Part shown: positions 1-11,405 of the stretch, piece after piece
Position numbering within the stretch: the stretch's first letter is position 1
Layout: every line of letters begins with the position of its first letter
Assembly (NCBI GenBank): GCA_030077755.1
Contig: JAQJZZ010000004.1
Span: forward strand, 124,001-188,000
Reading direction: 5' to 3'
Length of the DNA stretch: 64,000 nt
Origin: Filosporella fistucella
Lineage: Eukaryota; Ascomycota; Leotiomycetes; Helotiales
Position numbers and translations under genes: made by a program
The notes under the pieces: model-generated
What the model was told of the DNA's origin: nothing
What the model saw: only the letters and a program-made list of their open reading frames with translations
Databases searched by the model: none

Positions 1-1322
1 AAATATGATGTTCAAATCCATCATCGGGAAGAATATCTCAACCTGAGTTACAGTACGAAGAGGCAGACATCTTAGTATCTTTATGGAATCCAATAGTTCG
101 CTTAGAAGCTCACTGAAGTACGAGTAGGCAGATCAGAAGAAAAACAACGAAAGGGAGAACGGGAGAGGAGAGTGAACAATAGGGAAAGTATTAATAACCC
201 AATACCCTCTTCCTACTTTCCTCTTCTCGGCTCCCTTCATAGCATCATCGCCATCTCCATCATCATCCTCATCACCGTCGCCAGCTGCATCTCCATCATC
301 ATCCTCATCACCGTCGCCAGCTGCATCTCCATCGCACTCAACTATCCCTTCATCAAAACCAAATCTCATACTTCCCGTCCTCATCCCCGTTCTCCTCATC
401 GTACATTCTAGCACCCAGCCCGGAACAGACATCGAAATCCAGACCTAAGCGAAAACAGACACAAAGCCCGTAGAAAGGAGAGGAGAGGATTTGTATGGAA
501 AGTACAAGAGAAGTCAGAATGGATTCGAATCTAAAGAGTAAACACTTTCGCGACGAAAATAGCAAGGAAATGGGACGTTCTAATTCCTCCTTCTATTTAA
601 GCAGGTAACTATGATGATTCCATCGTATATCACTTGAGAGACAAGAAGCGGTGGACTCGGGAGTGTTTCAATCATGTATTATTACGGTAGATTATTATGA
701 TTGAAAGAACAAGAGAAAGTTGAGAAGGTACTCGATCTTAATTTGGACACCCGGGACACTTGTAATGGGTCCAGAGAAAGGGAGCAGTCGGTTGGAGTTC
801 AGATAAAAACAAGGAGCAGAGGGTGGACTTGATAAGGGGGACAAGTCAATTCAGAAAGACTTTGGTGAGTTCTTGGTAAAACCCTGGCTGATATGAATAT
901 GGCTCTAGAGATAGCCAGCTTTAATTCGCAGGCAGAAAGCACACATCAATCATTCGATTCACAAATATATGGCGTCCGCAAAAACAATGATAGGAATCAC
1001 AACTTACAAATCAAGCCCACCTCTTAAACATCAATATGAAAAACCAGGTGATGCATTATGATCCCCCAATCAACGTAACGACCCAACGCAGAAGCAATGA
1101 AAAAAAGGCAATCTGTCTCAATGCATATCATCTATTCCTCCCTGATGCTACCCCTAAACATATGCCACTTCACACCATATCCCTCCCCAGTCAGCTTCTT
1201 CCCTCCATCAAGCCATCTGCAAGTTTGTGTAAATAACCCAGACCAAAGTGTGCAAAGTGTGACGCCAGCTAAACCGTTAACGTGAGAGAGAAGAGGAAAT
1301 GTCCATCCATCATCAATCAAAT
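1..1322. other. Intergenic, no supported gene
   Basis: No recognisable coding region. Open frames here are short and low in complexity. A minus-strand frame across 133-432 encodes an Asp/Gly-rich run that is simply the translation of the 36-bp tandem repeat at 252-323. The right part (about 1000-1322) is the downstream flank of the minus-strand E2 gene and probably contains its 3' UTR. Confidence 0.5.
252..337. repeat. 36-bp tandem repeat, two full copies plus a partial
   Basis: The unit beginning catctccatcatcatcctc occurs at 252-287 and again identically at 288-323, followed by a partial third copy. The period is a multiple of three. On the minus strand it reads as an acidic Asp/Gly/Glu repeat, but no flanking recognisable protein supports translation. 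Confidence 0.85.
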
Positions 1323-2155
<833 letters not shown>

Positions 2156-3166
2156 CGCGAAGTCTGTATGAGTTGTTTGGAGGTTGAGGTCGGGATGATC
2201 GTGATCAAGGTCTTTGTTCTTTCTCGAGTTGCCGCAAACGATTGACGTTCTTCTAGGATTCAGGCGAGGTTAGCGCCAGCGGCAAGGCAGATATGACGGG
2301 TGTCAATGATTAACGTACAAGGACTGTATTTCTCCGAGGTTACGAAGTTGAGGATGTCGTGGAAGGTGAGAAGGTTTTGTAAGGTTTTTGTTGGAAACTG
2401 GCACAGAGAAAGAAATGGGAAGGAGAGGCCAAAACTTATGTAAGCGAAAGCAACGAACGACTGATTGATTCACTGGCGCTGTGCTCACTCAGCGTTAAAA
2501 ATCTTTACGAGTTTCTTTCTAAAAACGAGTGACTCATTGTTCGATTCTTTGTCCTTCCAAACACATATTATATCTTCATTATTCACGATACCACTTTTTT
2601 GGAACTCGAACCCTCGAATCATTTGTTTCATCATCGAAACCTGCCATGACGTCTTACGCCGAGGACGGAGTTTGGTAACGAATGCAGCCCTTCTCACCAA
2701 TATTCCGGACTGCATGGAATTTTCACTGCGTTTAAAAATTGCGTTTGCACTTGATATTCAAATTCCGAAGTCGAAATTCTGATTCAATAGTGGAATGGTG
2801 GAATGCAATCCTTGAATCAACCTCGCCACATTCTTATTCAGCCGCCCGAGGAGGCTGTGTCACATTGCCTCGGGGCCCTGTTGTTTTATATCACGAGTTC
2901 CACTTCACGGGCCACTTTGACTTTACTTTCGAGCAACATGTATGAGGTGTCTACGGAATATTCTTTGTCAACTTGCAAGTCTCGGGTCGGTATTCGGTGC
3001 CGAGTACCAGAAACCGAATTCAAGTCCACATTGGCAGCCTCCCGCCAAGATTGGTTCCCTCATTGACCAAGTACTTTTTCAACCTTCGCTCCATCAAACA
3101 ACTTGGCCTTGCGGTGTTGCTGATACATTTCTATATATACATCTCGGGGGAAAACCTGTTTCGCTC
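2156..3166. other. Intergenic: E2 promoter and 3' flank of the dehydrogenase
   Basis: About 1 kb between two minus-strand genes. The left half must carry the promoter and 5' UTR of the E2 gene, the right end the 3' UTR of glutaryl-CoA dehydrogenase. The short open frames here (up to about 105 codons) have no protein-like features. Confidence 0.5.
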
Positions 3167-4542
3167 TTAAACGAATGCTTGGAGGCCGGTGATTGCTCTT
3201 CCGAGAATCAGACCTGCTTTTTGTCAGTCCTATTCACATACCAAGACAGTTGACTTACTGTGAATATCACTTTGACCTTCGTAAGTCTGGGTAACGAATA
3301 AGTTCGCTACGTGTCGTCCGATGCCATACTCATCACTGACAGCATTCCCACCAAAGATCTCCTGCAGAATGCGTGCGTTCATGAGAGCGCGATCACAATT
3401 CTGTCTCTTGATCATACTGATCATTTCTGGTGCAGCTTCTCCAGCATCCTTCAGTCTTCCGACTTGAATGGCAGCTAAAGTACCAAACGCAGCATCGGTT
3501 GTGGCATCTGCCAACTTCTTCTGAACAAGCTGGTACTTTGCAATTGGATTGCCCTTGAACTGTTTTCGTTCCAAAGCATACGTCCTGGCTCTGCTGATAC
3601 AATCTTCGAGTGCACCCATAGTTCCCCAGGCAATACCAAATCTGGCACTGTTCAAACATGTAAACGGACCTCTTAAACCCTCCACATCTGGGAACATGTT
3701 GGCTTCTGGCACAGGACATTCATCTAGTTGTATCATGCCAGTAAGAGAGGCTCGAAGTCCGTTCTTGTCTTTGATGGGAGGTGTTTCAAGAGTACCTGGT
3801 GGACATTTGGACCTCTCAATCAAGAAACCTCGAATCTTTCCAGTCTCTTGTAGCTTAGCCCAGACCAACAGAACATCTGCAATTGGCGAGTTTGTGATCC
3901 AAGTTTTGGCACCAGAAATTGAAAGGTATCCCTTCTTAGTAGGATGAGGTTTAGCTGTTGTCTCCATGGATCCAGGATCACTACCGTGATTTGGTTCAGT
4001 AAGACCAAAGGCCCCTAGCAGTTTTCCTTTTGCCATCTCAGGCAAGAACTTATCTTTCTGCTCTTGTGTTCCGAATTCATCGATTCCACCCATAACCAAG
4101 GAGGACTGGACAGACATTCCAGACCGGTATCCACTGTCTACTCTCTCTACAGCCTTTGTAATGAGCCCAGATGCGACATTCGATACACCAGCACATCCAT
4201 ATCCCTCGATTGTAGAGCCAAGCAATCCCAGCTCGCCCATTTCTTCGAGGATCTTCTTGTCATAATTCTCGTCCCGGTATGCCTCTGTAAACGGATCAGG
4301 AAATGCATAACAATCAATCTGTCAAACTTACGTAGAACTCGTGGTAGCATTCGCTCTTGACAATACGATTCTGCCGTCTCCGAAATAGCTAATTCCTCCT
4401 CTGTCAAAAGAGACTTGGAGTTGAGAGGATCTTGCCAATCGAATGGTTGCGGGGTAGCATGAGCAGCATAACCTCTGACGGCAACTGGGCGAGCAGAAGC
4501 TGTCAATTGGCGTGCGCCATTTCGTATTAAAGGTCTGTACAT
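3167..4542 (-). CDS. Glutaryl-CoA dehydrogenase, mitochondrial (acyl-CoA dehydrogenase family)
   Basis: FAD enzyme that oxidises and decarboxylates glutaryl-CoA to crotonyl-CoA in lysine/tryptophan breakdown in the mitochondrial matrix. Three exons on the minus strand: 4542-4332, 4284-3259 and 3213-3167. They join in frame to 427 residues. The chosen start gives MYRPLIRNGARQLTASARPV, an Arg/Ser/Ala-rich mitochondrial presequence without acids; an in-frame ATG 63 nt upstream is less suitable. Family signatures are LLGAFGLTEPNHGSDPGSM (FAD/substrate loop), AKTWITNSPIADV, ARFGIAWGTMGALEDC and the C-terminal LILGRAITGLQAFV. The catalytic glutamate lies in QTYEGQSDIHS, where the usual YEGTHDIHA has small substitutions. 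The tiny last exon (47 nt) is needed for the conserved end. It is divergently transcribed from FEN1. Confidence 0.95.
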
Positions 4543-4988
4543 TTTGAAGTACGGCAATGCAAGAAAATTCACATAATTGAAAATGTCAAAGTTGACTGGA
4601 ATCAATACTCTTATGCTGCCCCCATTCTAGTCTGAACTACTCCGGTAGTCGGTAATCCCCACAAAGGGTTCCTCGGCGAAGCTTGCTTAATGCGGCGTCG
4701 AATGACATGGGCAGACATTTGATCATGATGCGCTGGTAAAGCAGAACAGTAAGTTGCCAGAATGATGAAGATATTGACATTGACTGAAGATTTATTTTGC
4801 TTGTGGGTCAGTTGATGCTATTTTGTTGATGTGCAGCCCAGTGAAGCGTAAAGTGATATGCCCGCCTCCGCCCACTCAACGCGAACCAAGCGCGACTTCC
4901 AGATCAATCGCGTCACTTCAATTTCGACATTACTACAGCACCAGAACCCCAACTTGTAAACCACACAACCCATCTCAATACAGGCAAG
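4543..4988. promoter_or_regulatory. Bidirectional promoter between glutaryl-CoA dehydrogenase and FEN1
   Basis: The 446 bp separate two divergent start codons, so both promoters must lie here. The FEN1-proximal half is rich in GCG-containing words while the left half is unremarkable. It includes the two ACGCGA-type elements annotated separately. No TATA box stands out on the FEN1 side. Confidence 0.7.
4879..4913. promoter_or_regulatory. Pair of inverted ACGCGA (MCB-like) elements upstream of FEN1
   Basis: ACGCGA lies at 4879-4884 on the plus strand and its reverse complement TCGCGT at 4908-4913, 76-110 bp before the FEN1 start codon. ACGCG is the core of the MluI cell-cycle box bound by MBF in yeasts, which drives G1/S genes including RAD27-type replication genes. 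The binding itself is inferred. Confidence 0.5.
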
Positions 4989-6311
4989 ATGGGTATCAAA
5001 CAATTGTTCTCGATCATTAAGGATGAGTGCCCAGATGCGTATAAGGAGGGTGAAATCAAGAATCAGTTCGGCAGAAAAGTAGCTATTGTAAGTCTTCTTC
5101 CATCTGCCTCTGCGCCTGACTGACTGTTTCTAGGATGCGTAAGATCTCTGGCACGATATGCTCTTTTCTATGCTAATGATCGCAGCTCCATGAGCATCTA
5201 TAGTTTCCTGATCGCCGTTCGTTCCGGTGGAGAGATGTTGACAAATGAAGATGGCGAAACCACTTCTCATCTGATGGGCATGTTCTATCGCACTCTCCGG
5301 ATCGTTGATAACGGTATCAAACCAGTCTATGTCTTCGATGGCGCACCCCCTAAGCTCAAGTCTGGAGAGTTGGCAAAGCGATTTCAACGAAAAGCGACTG
5401 CTACAGAAGGATTGGAAGAGGCAAAGGAGACTGGTACTGCTGAAGACATTGAGAAGTTCTCGCGCCGGACAGTCAGAGTTACAAGGGAACACAACGCCGA
5501 ATGTCAGCGATTATTGAAGCTTATGGGCGTGCCATACATCATTGCGCCTACTGAAGCCGAAGCACAATGCGCTGTTCTTGCCAGAGCTGGAAAGGTTTAT
5601 GCTGCTGCAAGTGAGGATATGGATACTTTGTGCTTTGATTCTCCTGTCTTGTTGAGACATCTTACTTTCAGTGAGCAACGGAAGGAACCAATTCAAGAGA
5701 TCTTTCTTGACAAGGTCCTGGCTGGCTTGAACATGGATCGCAAGCAGGCACGATAACTATCTTCCCTTCATAACTTGTACTGACAACTGTAGTTCGTCGA
5801 TCTGTGTATTCTCCTTGGATGCGATTACCTCGACCCTATCCCAAAAGTCGGCCCACACACTGCGCTGAAGCTCATCCGTGAATATGGCACACTAGAGAAA
5901 TTCGTCGAGGCTGTCGAAGCAGGAAAAACCAAGTTCGCCATCCCAGAGGACTGGCCATACGCTGATGCTCGAGAACTTTTTTTCAAACCTGATGTCAGAC
6001 CTGCTGATCATGCCGAATGCGATTTCAAGTGGGAAGCACCAGATATCGAGGGTCTTGTCCAATTCCTGGTGACAGAGAAAGGTTTCTCAGAAGACAGAGT
6101 ACGAGGTGGAGCAGCAAGGTTACAGAAGAATCTGAAAAGCAGTCAACAAGCTCGCTTGGAAGGTTTCTTCAAGCCAATTCCAAAAACTGATGCCGAGATA
6201 AAAAGTCTGAAGCGCAAGAACGAGGAGAAGAATGAGGAAAAGAAGAAGAAGCTGAAGGAAGAGAAAAAGGAGAAGGCAAAAGCTAAGGCTAAGCCAAGAG
6301 GTACTGCTTAA
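4989..6311 (+). CDS. fen1: Flap endonuclease 1 (FEN1/Rad27)
   Basis: Structure-specific nuclease that removes 5' flaps during Okazaki fragment maturation and long-patch base excision repair in the nucleus. Four exons: 4989-5087, 5134-5138 (5 nt), 5186-5747 and 5793-6311, giving 394 residues, normal for fungi. The N-terminal [17 protein letters not shown] fixes the start. Catalytic acidic residues are visible: Asp34 (KVAIDASMS), Asp in YVFDGAPP, Glu in TEAEAQC, Asp in SEDMDTL and Asp in [14 protein letters not shown]. The canonical PCNA-interaction box [10 protein letters not shown] is followed by a Lys/Glu-rich tail that should serve nuclear import. The 5-nt exon carries the whole Asp34 codon. 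The third intron has a GC donor (CAG|GCACGA) and is required because [20 protein letters not shown] is contiguous in the family. Confidence 0.97.
5134..5138 (+). other. fen1: 5-nt microexon of FEN1
   Basis: GATGC lies between ...gtttctag and gtaagatc. It is flanked by a 46-nt intron with a CTGAC branch point and a 47-nt intron with a CTAAT branch point. Skipping it shifts the frame and removes Asp34; including it restores the invariant VAIDASMSIYSF. Confidence 0.92.
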
Positions 6312-6716
6312 TGTCTTGATATATTGCATTTGCTTGGAGCTGGGAGTATTGGCGTTAGGCTTCAGGATACACTGTATGACTTGCTTTATTGGCTATGACA
6401 CAATTAAATCAGATCAAGGATCTTACACATAAAACTACTCGTACACTTGTTCATTGGCTTCTAGTTCTGAATCTTGTAATTATTTTGACCCCGAACCCAA
6501 TTGAAAGTTTAATCTTTCATCAGATTCCTGACTGCTTTCAAATCATCACAACAGTTCAGAGCTTAGGCCTCATCCAACAAATCCTCTATACCTCCGCAAA
6601 TGACTTTTTGTTTCCAACACTGCAAAATGAGCACTGGTTCATGGACTCGAAATTAAGACTATTTCTAATACAAGGCCAGACGGCAAACAACAAGCAGGAA
6701 ACAGTGACTTCAGAGC
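6312..6716. other. Convergent 3' spacer between FEN1 and the next gene
   Basis: About 400 bp, AT-rich, between two convergent stop codons. It holds both 3' UTRs. Nothing else is recognisable. Confidence 0.6.
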
Positions 6717-7879
6717 TCACATTCCACAATCAGGGATCCGGATCTTGGGTACAGACTCATGACCAGCTCCAATCTTCCCAGCGGCGATATCAGAACTCTT
6801 GCATACAACGGACACGAAATGGACTTCAGGTCGCTTGTCGCCGGACTGGGAGCCATATTTCAGGAACTGTGATGAGTGTTAGCAATTGCTCTCAAGCGCC
6901 TTAGCATGAGAACGAGCAACCTTAGACCAGAGCGTGGCCTTGGAGAGACGAGGAAGCAACATACCATCTCATAACTTTTTCCAAACTCCTTCAAGCCCTT
7001 CTCGACCCTATCATAATCAATCCTCTCTGGCTGCATAACAGGTTTGGCATCCTTCTCATTGAGCCATTCCTTCTCGCCCTGCAATCTTTGCACCTTCCGA
7101 ACTGTCTCTAAATCCTTCAGAGATTGCTGAATCAAATGGCTGATAGGACTGAGCTCGAAGAAGAGTTGATTTTGAGGTGGGTTCTTGGATTTAGACTTGC
7201 TGCAGAAGGGGTTGGATAGGCCTCCGCCGGAGTTAGAGGTCGTCATGGCTGGAACTGAGGAACTGCGTGGAACAGGGGTGAGTGATGTTGCTGATGCTGC
7301 TGCAGTTGATCTGCTGTTTCTTGGTGGTGAAGGTGAGCCTGGAGGGGGAGCCGACATTGATAGGGGCCGGGAGGAAACAGGTGAGGTATGAAGAGTTGCT
7401 GGGATTTCTGAGAAATGTACAGAGCGACTGCGGCGATGACGAGCAGAGGCAGCTTTTGGAGGGATAGTTGGGAGACTGATACTGCTACCTCCATGAGCGC
7501 GAACAGGGCTAAACAGAGGGGAGGGGAGTGTGGTATATTCGGTAGACTCAAGCTTTCGGGGACGAGCAACGACTGCCTTTGGTTTCGTAGGAAGAGCGGG
7601 AATAGATAGTTCAGAATAAGCGCTGCTAGTGCTATCAGAACTAAACCTAGATGTGTTGTTAATATTGGTAGGTGTGTTGGGCAGGACATTTTCGGTGTGT
7701 TCGATCTTGGTAGGTGTTTCTGTGGAAAAGCGATTTGGGCCAGCAGGTCGAAATCGAGAGAAAGTTGCTTCCTGGAGGTGGAAGCGGGAGCGGTGCCACT
7801 CCGTAAATGACGGTGGCTTCATGGTTCCCACTGCTTCGAGGTGAGTGGGAGACTCGTCGGCTTGATTAGAAAAAGACAT
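6717..7879 (-). CDS. Ser/Pro-rich fungal protein of unknown function
   Basis: Not recognised. Two exons, 7879-6965 and 6866-6717, separated by a 98-nt intron with donor GTATGT and branch/acceptor TGCTAAC...CACAG, give 354 residues. The first 240 residues are low in complexity, rich in Ser, Pro, Thr and Arg, with SRPLSMSAPPPGSPSPP and basic RHRRSRS stretches. The conserved-looking part is the C-terminal 110 residues, predicted helical and charged (QLFFELSPISHLIQQSLKDL, KVQRLQGEKEWLNEKDAK), ending KYGSQSGDKRPEVHFVSVVC. The start is the first ATG of the frame; an upstream coding exon cannot be excluded because the frame stays open for 69 nt further. Convergent with FEN1. Likely a cytosolic or nuclear regulatory protein, but that is only composition-based. 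Confidence 0.7.
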
Positions 7880-10621
7880 GGTGGGTGCTGCTGGGGAAGA
7901 GTTATTTCCTAGAAGTGGGTTGGTAAGAGGTTGAGTTGAAGACTTCAAAAGCTTTCTGAATTGTGCCTGAAGGAGTGACGTCGATTGAAGCCCTGGAGAT
8001 CGAAGGTTGGCCTCTAGACCGGCGGGAGGTGAGTGGCGACAAGCTTGAATTTGAGAATCAGTGAAGTAATAGCTCCTTCGTTGGATGGCGCTTTTTTGGA
8101 CGTGAAAATTTGCAATGAGGGCTAAGAGCCAGATCGCTGAAGGTTTTGGAGGGGCACGTTCAATGTACAGAATTCACTTCAAATTGGCTTGGTCACAAGG
8201 TATCATATTTTCGATGAGGAAAACGGAGACGTAGATTCCATCGGTTCAGAGTACGGAGATTGAGAGTCAAGCGGCATATGATGGTCTTTGCTGTACAGGA
8301 GAGCGAACAGGTTCTAATGGCTCTTGCAAGCTACATATCGTGAGAGCCAGTATACCAATACATGATGTATAACAATAAATGGAAAGATGGAGTTGTAAAA
8401 ATGTCACATTGTGCAAATTAGACGCAGGTAGGAGTCTTTGTGATCCTTTTGGAAATTCGAGGATACTATGAGGTCAAGAATCAAGATCTGGCGTGTTCAT
8501 GTAACTAATTGTACTGGCAGTTGTTGAAAGGATTATTATTTACATTCTATGCGTTGTGTCTTAATGAATCCCCTATACCCTCAAAACGCATCCGTACTGA
8601 AGCAAGGTAGCGTAGACAAAACCCTCTTGGTTACTCTATAATGTTTAAAAGCACTGGCGGATTAAACTGCTAAACTCGGGGGTCCGAGGTTCGAAATTTA
8701 ATAGTGGTTCTGCAAGTTTAATGCAAGAGCTTTGATTTTAAGAGGAAAAGAGAGAATGGGATGATTACACTAACTTTTAGTTAGCTATTATATGGGAGAT
8801 CCCAAAACTCTTACAAATCCTTCTAAAAGTGATAGATATGAGTGAGCTTCTACTTCGGTTTGGATGCTAACTAGCTTTGCTAAACTTTATGAGGCTTGTG
8901 TCGCTCCTGGATAAGTGTTTGCTGGTTCTTAAATCTTGAGAACTTTTGCTATCACTCTCTTATTCTCTTAAAACCACAGATGACGTGGTGAAAGGAGAGG
9001 TTGGTGCTCTTTCCTATGTCACATTTCCACAATCCTGAAGAGAGATTGAGAGTAGCCATTATGTCCGAACTACATAGAACCTTGAAAGGTTACTGGAATT
9101 CGAGTTAGTACCCATAGACGACACAAAGACGCAAACCGCGAGCTATTGCTAATTTAACTTTGCATCGAGAAGGCCTATGGCTATTTGTTAGTGCCTGGGG
9201 TAGCAGTTACCTGGCGTGTTTCTTTGACTCCTGCTGGGTATCCTGACATATTTTGCAGATACCATATTGCAAAAGACATGGAAGGCTAGTTTGCTGGCGC
9301 TATGGGCCTTGCTTAGAGGTGTGAAGAATGGCGGAGCTGGCCTAAGTACCCCGACAAGCAGGTACAGAGCGAGAAAGACGAAGTATGCTTGAGCTTGCTG
9401 TACTGTTTGTGCATCACCTTGGCCGCCAGTCTCGAATCCAGTTAGAATATCTAAAAGCATGAGACGATCTCAAGGTCAGCAACGAGTTGTAAAAGTCTCA
9501 ACTCCTTTTCGAACGAATACACTGGGGCAAGCTCGGAAAAGCACGTTCAACAGCGTTACCCTCCTTGTACTCCTTTACATAGCACAATTGAACGATCGCT
9601 CTTTCTCAGCCTTTCTTCTCGGATCGCCAATTCTCCTCTTGGCTACTGTCGCTCAGACATAAAGTTGATTTAGGTAGTACTTAAGGAACCTGTTCACATA
9701 TTTTACCTTGAAGCTGTGACACGTTTCCTGTATGTTTTGCATGATCAGTGCAAAGCTGTGGCCGTTCGATCGCCACGCTGATCAATCTCACCGGGTTGTG
9801 CTTTGCCTTATGCAAACCTAACAAAGCAGTCCAGTAGCAATTTACCACGTTATTGGCTTTCTAATTTGAAGAACTTTGATCGGAGAGAAGTTCACTAACC
9901 AATCCAAACCCTAGTCATGGTAGGCTAGCTGACAATCCTTTAAAAAGGAACCTCGAAGCTTTTGAAGACTTCCCCCAACTCTATTTCCACTGCAACTGCA
10001 AATTAACGGGAGAATTAACTCTCTGAAGAACTAGGAAGCTGTCGCAAGAATGAGGAGAGACCATTAGGCATTAACCACTCAAATGTAGGAAGAAGGTTCG
10101 CAGCTCTGAAGGAGTATTTTCTAGTTTGTGGAACAAGAAAGAGAATTGACTTGAGGATCTGATTGTTTGAACAACATCATGTCAAGGATGATCTGGTCTT
10201 ATGGGGAGAATAGAGAGCGCCACTTTCTTTGGGAGAGCTTGGATTTTTAAGCTGTTACATAGGGCGTAGAAGATTCAGCTGTTTCTTCTGTAGTGTGAGG
10301 TTTGCTTGTGGATAGGACAACAGAAGCTTTTGAATTTGCTGAAAAATCGTGCACAATAGGGATTCATAACTGTACGACCACTCTGGGGAAGATCAACACA
10401 AGTGTGATCACCTACAGGGAGCTGGGGTCTTATGCACTGGTCGAGGTTATTCGCAACCCATAAGAATAATAGAGAAGAAAAAACAACAGTGGCACAGTGA
10501 AATTTTAAAGTCAAATCAAATATCACAAGAAGTTTGTCACATTGATCAAGAAGTGAAAGCTCAAAGGCCAAGGAGGCCACCTCTTATTCGTCCAACTCCC
10601 ACCCACCACCGAATTATCTAG
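7880..10621. other. 2.7-kb gene-poor interval
   Basis: No gene can be supported. Open frames are short (at most about 100 codons) with no family motifs, and stretches around 8.3-9.0 kb are AT-rich. A frame at 9188-9460 (minus) begins with a hydrophobic, protein-like stretch but is isolated. The right part is the 3' flank of the minus-strand gene at 10622. The left end must hold the promoter of the unknown gene at 6717-7879. Confidence 0.5.
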
Positions 10622-11050
10622 TCAAAATTTGTTCATAATACCACAGAAGCCACCACCAGCACCACCACGCCCCATCTCATTCACCTCCACTCCAAAATCC
10701 ATCGTCATGGGATGTTCGAAAGTGAAGTCGTATCGTCCAGTTGGTAGGACGAACTGGCCGAATAGGATGACCGGTTGCTGGAAAGTGAAGTTGACTTTTG
10801 AGCAATCCATTGTTAGTGGATGCTCGAAGGTGAAGTCAATACCGTCCGCTGGGTGGAACTCGCCGGCAGCTGGTGGTGGAGACTTCGAGAGTTTGGACTT
10901 GAAGGCATTCAAAATCTTCTTCTTCAAAGACGAAGTCTTTTGGAGGGCGCGGATCTGGAGTTTGTTAGAAGTGAAGTGAAGTGATAGCTGGAGGATAGGA
11001 CTTACGATAATGTCGTTGCTGATCTTTGGGAAGGAGACAGAGGAAGGCAT
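10622..11050 (-). CDS. Small protein with repeated FTF(E/Q) motifs, unknown function
   Basis: Not recognised. Two exons, 11050-11006 and 10954-10622, flank a 51-nt intron (donor GTAAGT, CTAAC branch, CCAG acceptor). They encode 125 residues beginning MPSSVSFPKISNDIIIRALQ. After a Lys-rich linker (LKKKILNAFKSKLSK) come three related segments: IDFTFEHPLTMD, VNFTFQQPVILFG and YDFTFEHPMTMD. The end is Gly-rich (GRGGAGGGFCGIMNKF). The frame is also open without interruption back to an ATG at 11341, inside the leader, which would add 97 residues made mostly of an 18-residue repeat; that version would be 222 residues. Which ATG is used cannot be decided here. A TATA-like element at 11398-11405 precedes both. 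No signal peptide is evident for the short form. Confidence 0.6.
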   Translation of the reverse strand: MPSSVSFPKISNDIIVSPILQLSLHFTSNKLQIRALQKTSSLKKKILNAFKSKLSKSPPPAAGEFHPADGIDFTFEHPLTMDCSKVNFTFQQPVILFGQFVLPTGRYDFTFEHPMTMDFGVEVNEMGRGGAGGGFCGIMNKF

Positions 11051-11084
11051 CTTGAAAGTAGTTGTTGGTAAGGTCAGGTGATGC

Positions 11085-11266
11085 GTACACGTCTGAAGCG
11101 AAGAGAAGTATTGCTGAAGTGTGGTGTGCACCGAAGAGTTGCGACGTCTGGGACGAAAAAGGTATTGTAGATATGTGGTATGAACCGAATAAGTGTGACG
11201 TGCGAGACGAAAAGAGGTATCGTTGATGTGTGGTGTGAACCGAAGAGTGTGGATGTCTGAGGCGAA
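11085..11266 (-). repeat. 54-bp tandem repeat, three copies plus a partial, in the leader of the FTF-motif gene
   Basis: Reading the minus strand, imperfect 54-bp units occupy 11266-11213, 11212-11159 and 11158-11105, followed by a partial unit. Shared words include TTCGG(T)..CACACCAC and ..TCAGACGT. The unit length is 18 codons, and it lies in the same open frame as the downstream gene. Confidence 0.8.
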
Positions 11267-11397
11267 GGACGTATGTGTGATGTGAGATTTGAATGAAAGA
11301 AGTTTTGATGAAGCTTGAAGCTTTGGGAGAAGTGTTTGCATTTGTGAATGTGATGTGATTGAAGAGAAAATGGAGGAAGATGGGAGGAGGAAGGGAA

Positions 11398-11405
11398 CTT
11401 ATATA
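11398..11405 (-). promoter_or_regulatory. TATA-like element of the FTF-motif gene
   Basis: TATATAAG on the minus strand, 57 bp before the ATG at 11341 and 348 bp before the ATG at 11050. This spacing would put the 54-bp repeat inside the transcript. Confidence 0.5.

Noticed and set aside
6389..6904. 171-codon plus-strand frame overlapping the 3' end of the unknown gene at 6717
   Set aside because: Overlaps a well-spliced minus-strand exon and has no protein-like features.
8650..8705. Possible Pol III B box GGTTCGAAATT with an upstream TGGCGGATTAA
   Set aside because: Both boxes deviate from consensus and no cloverleaf can be drawn.
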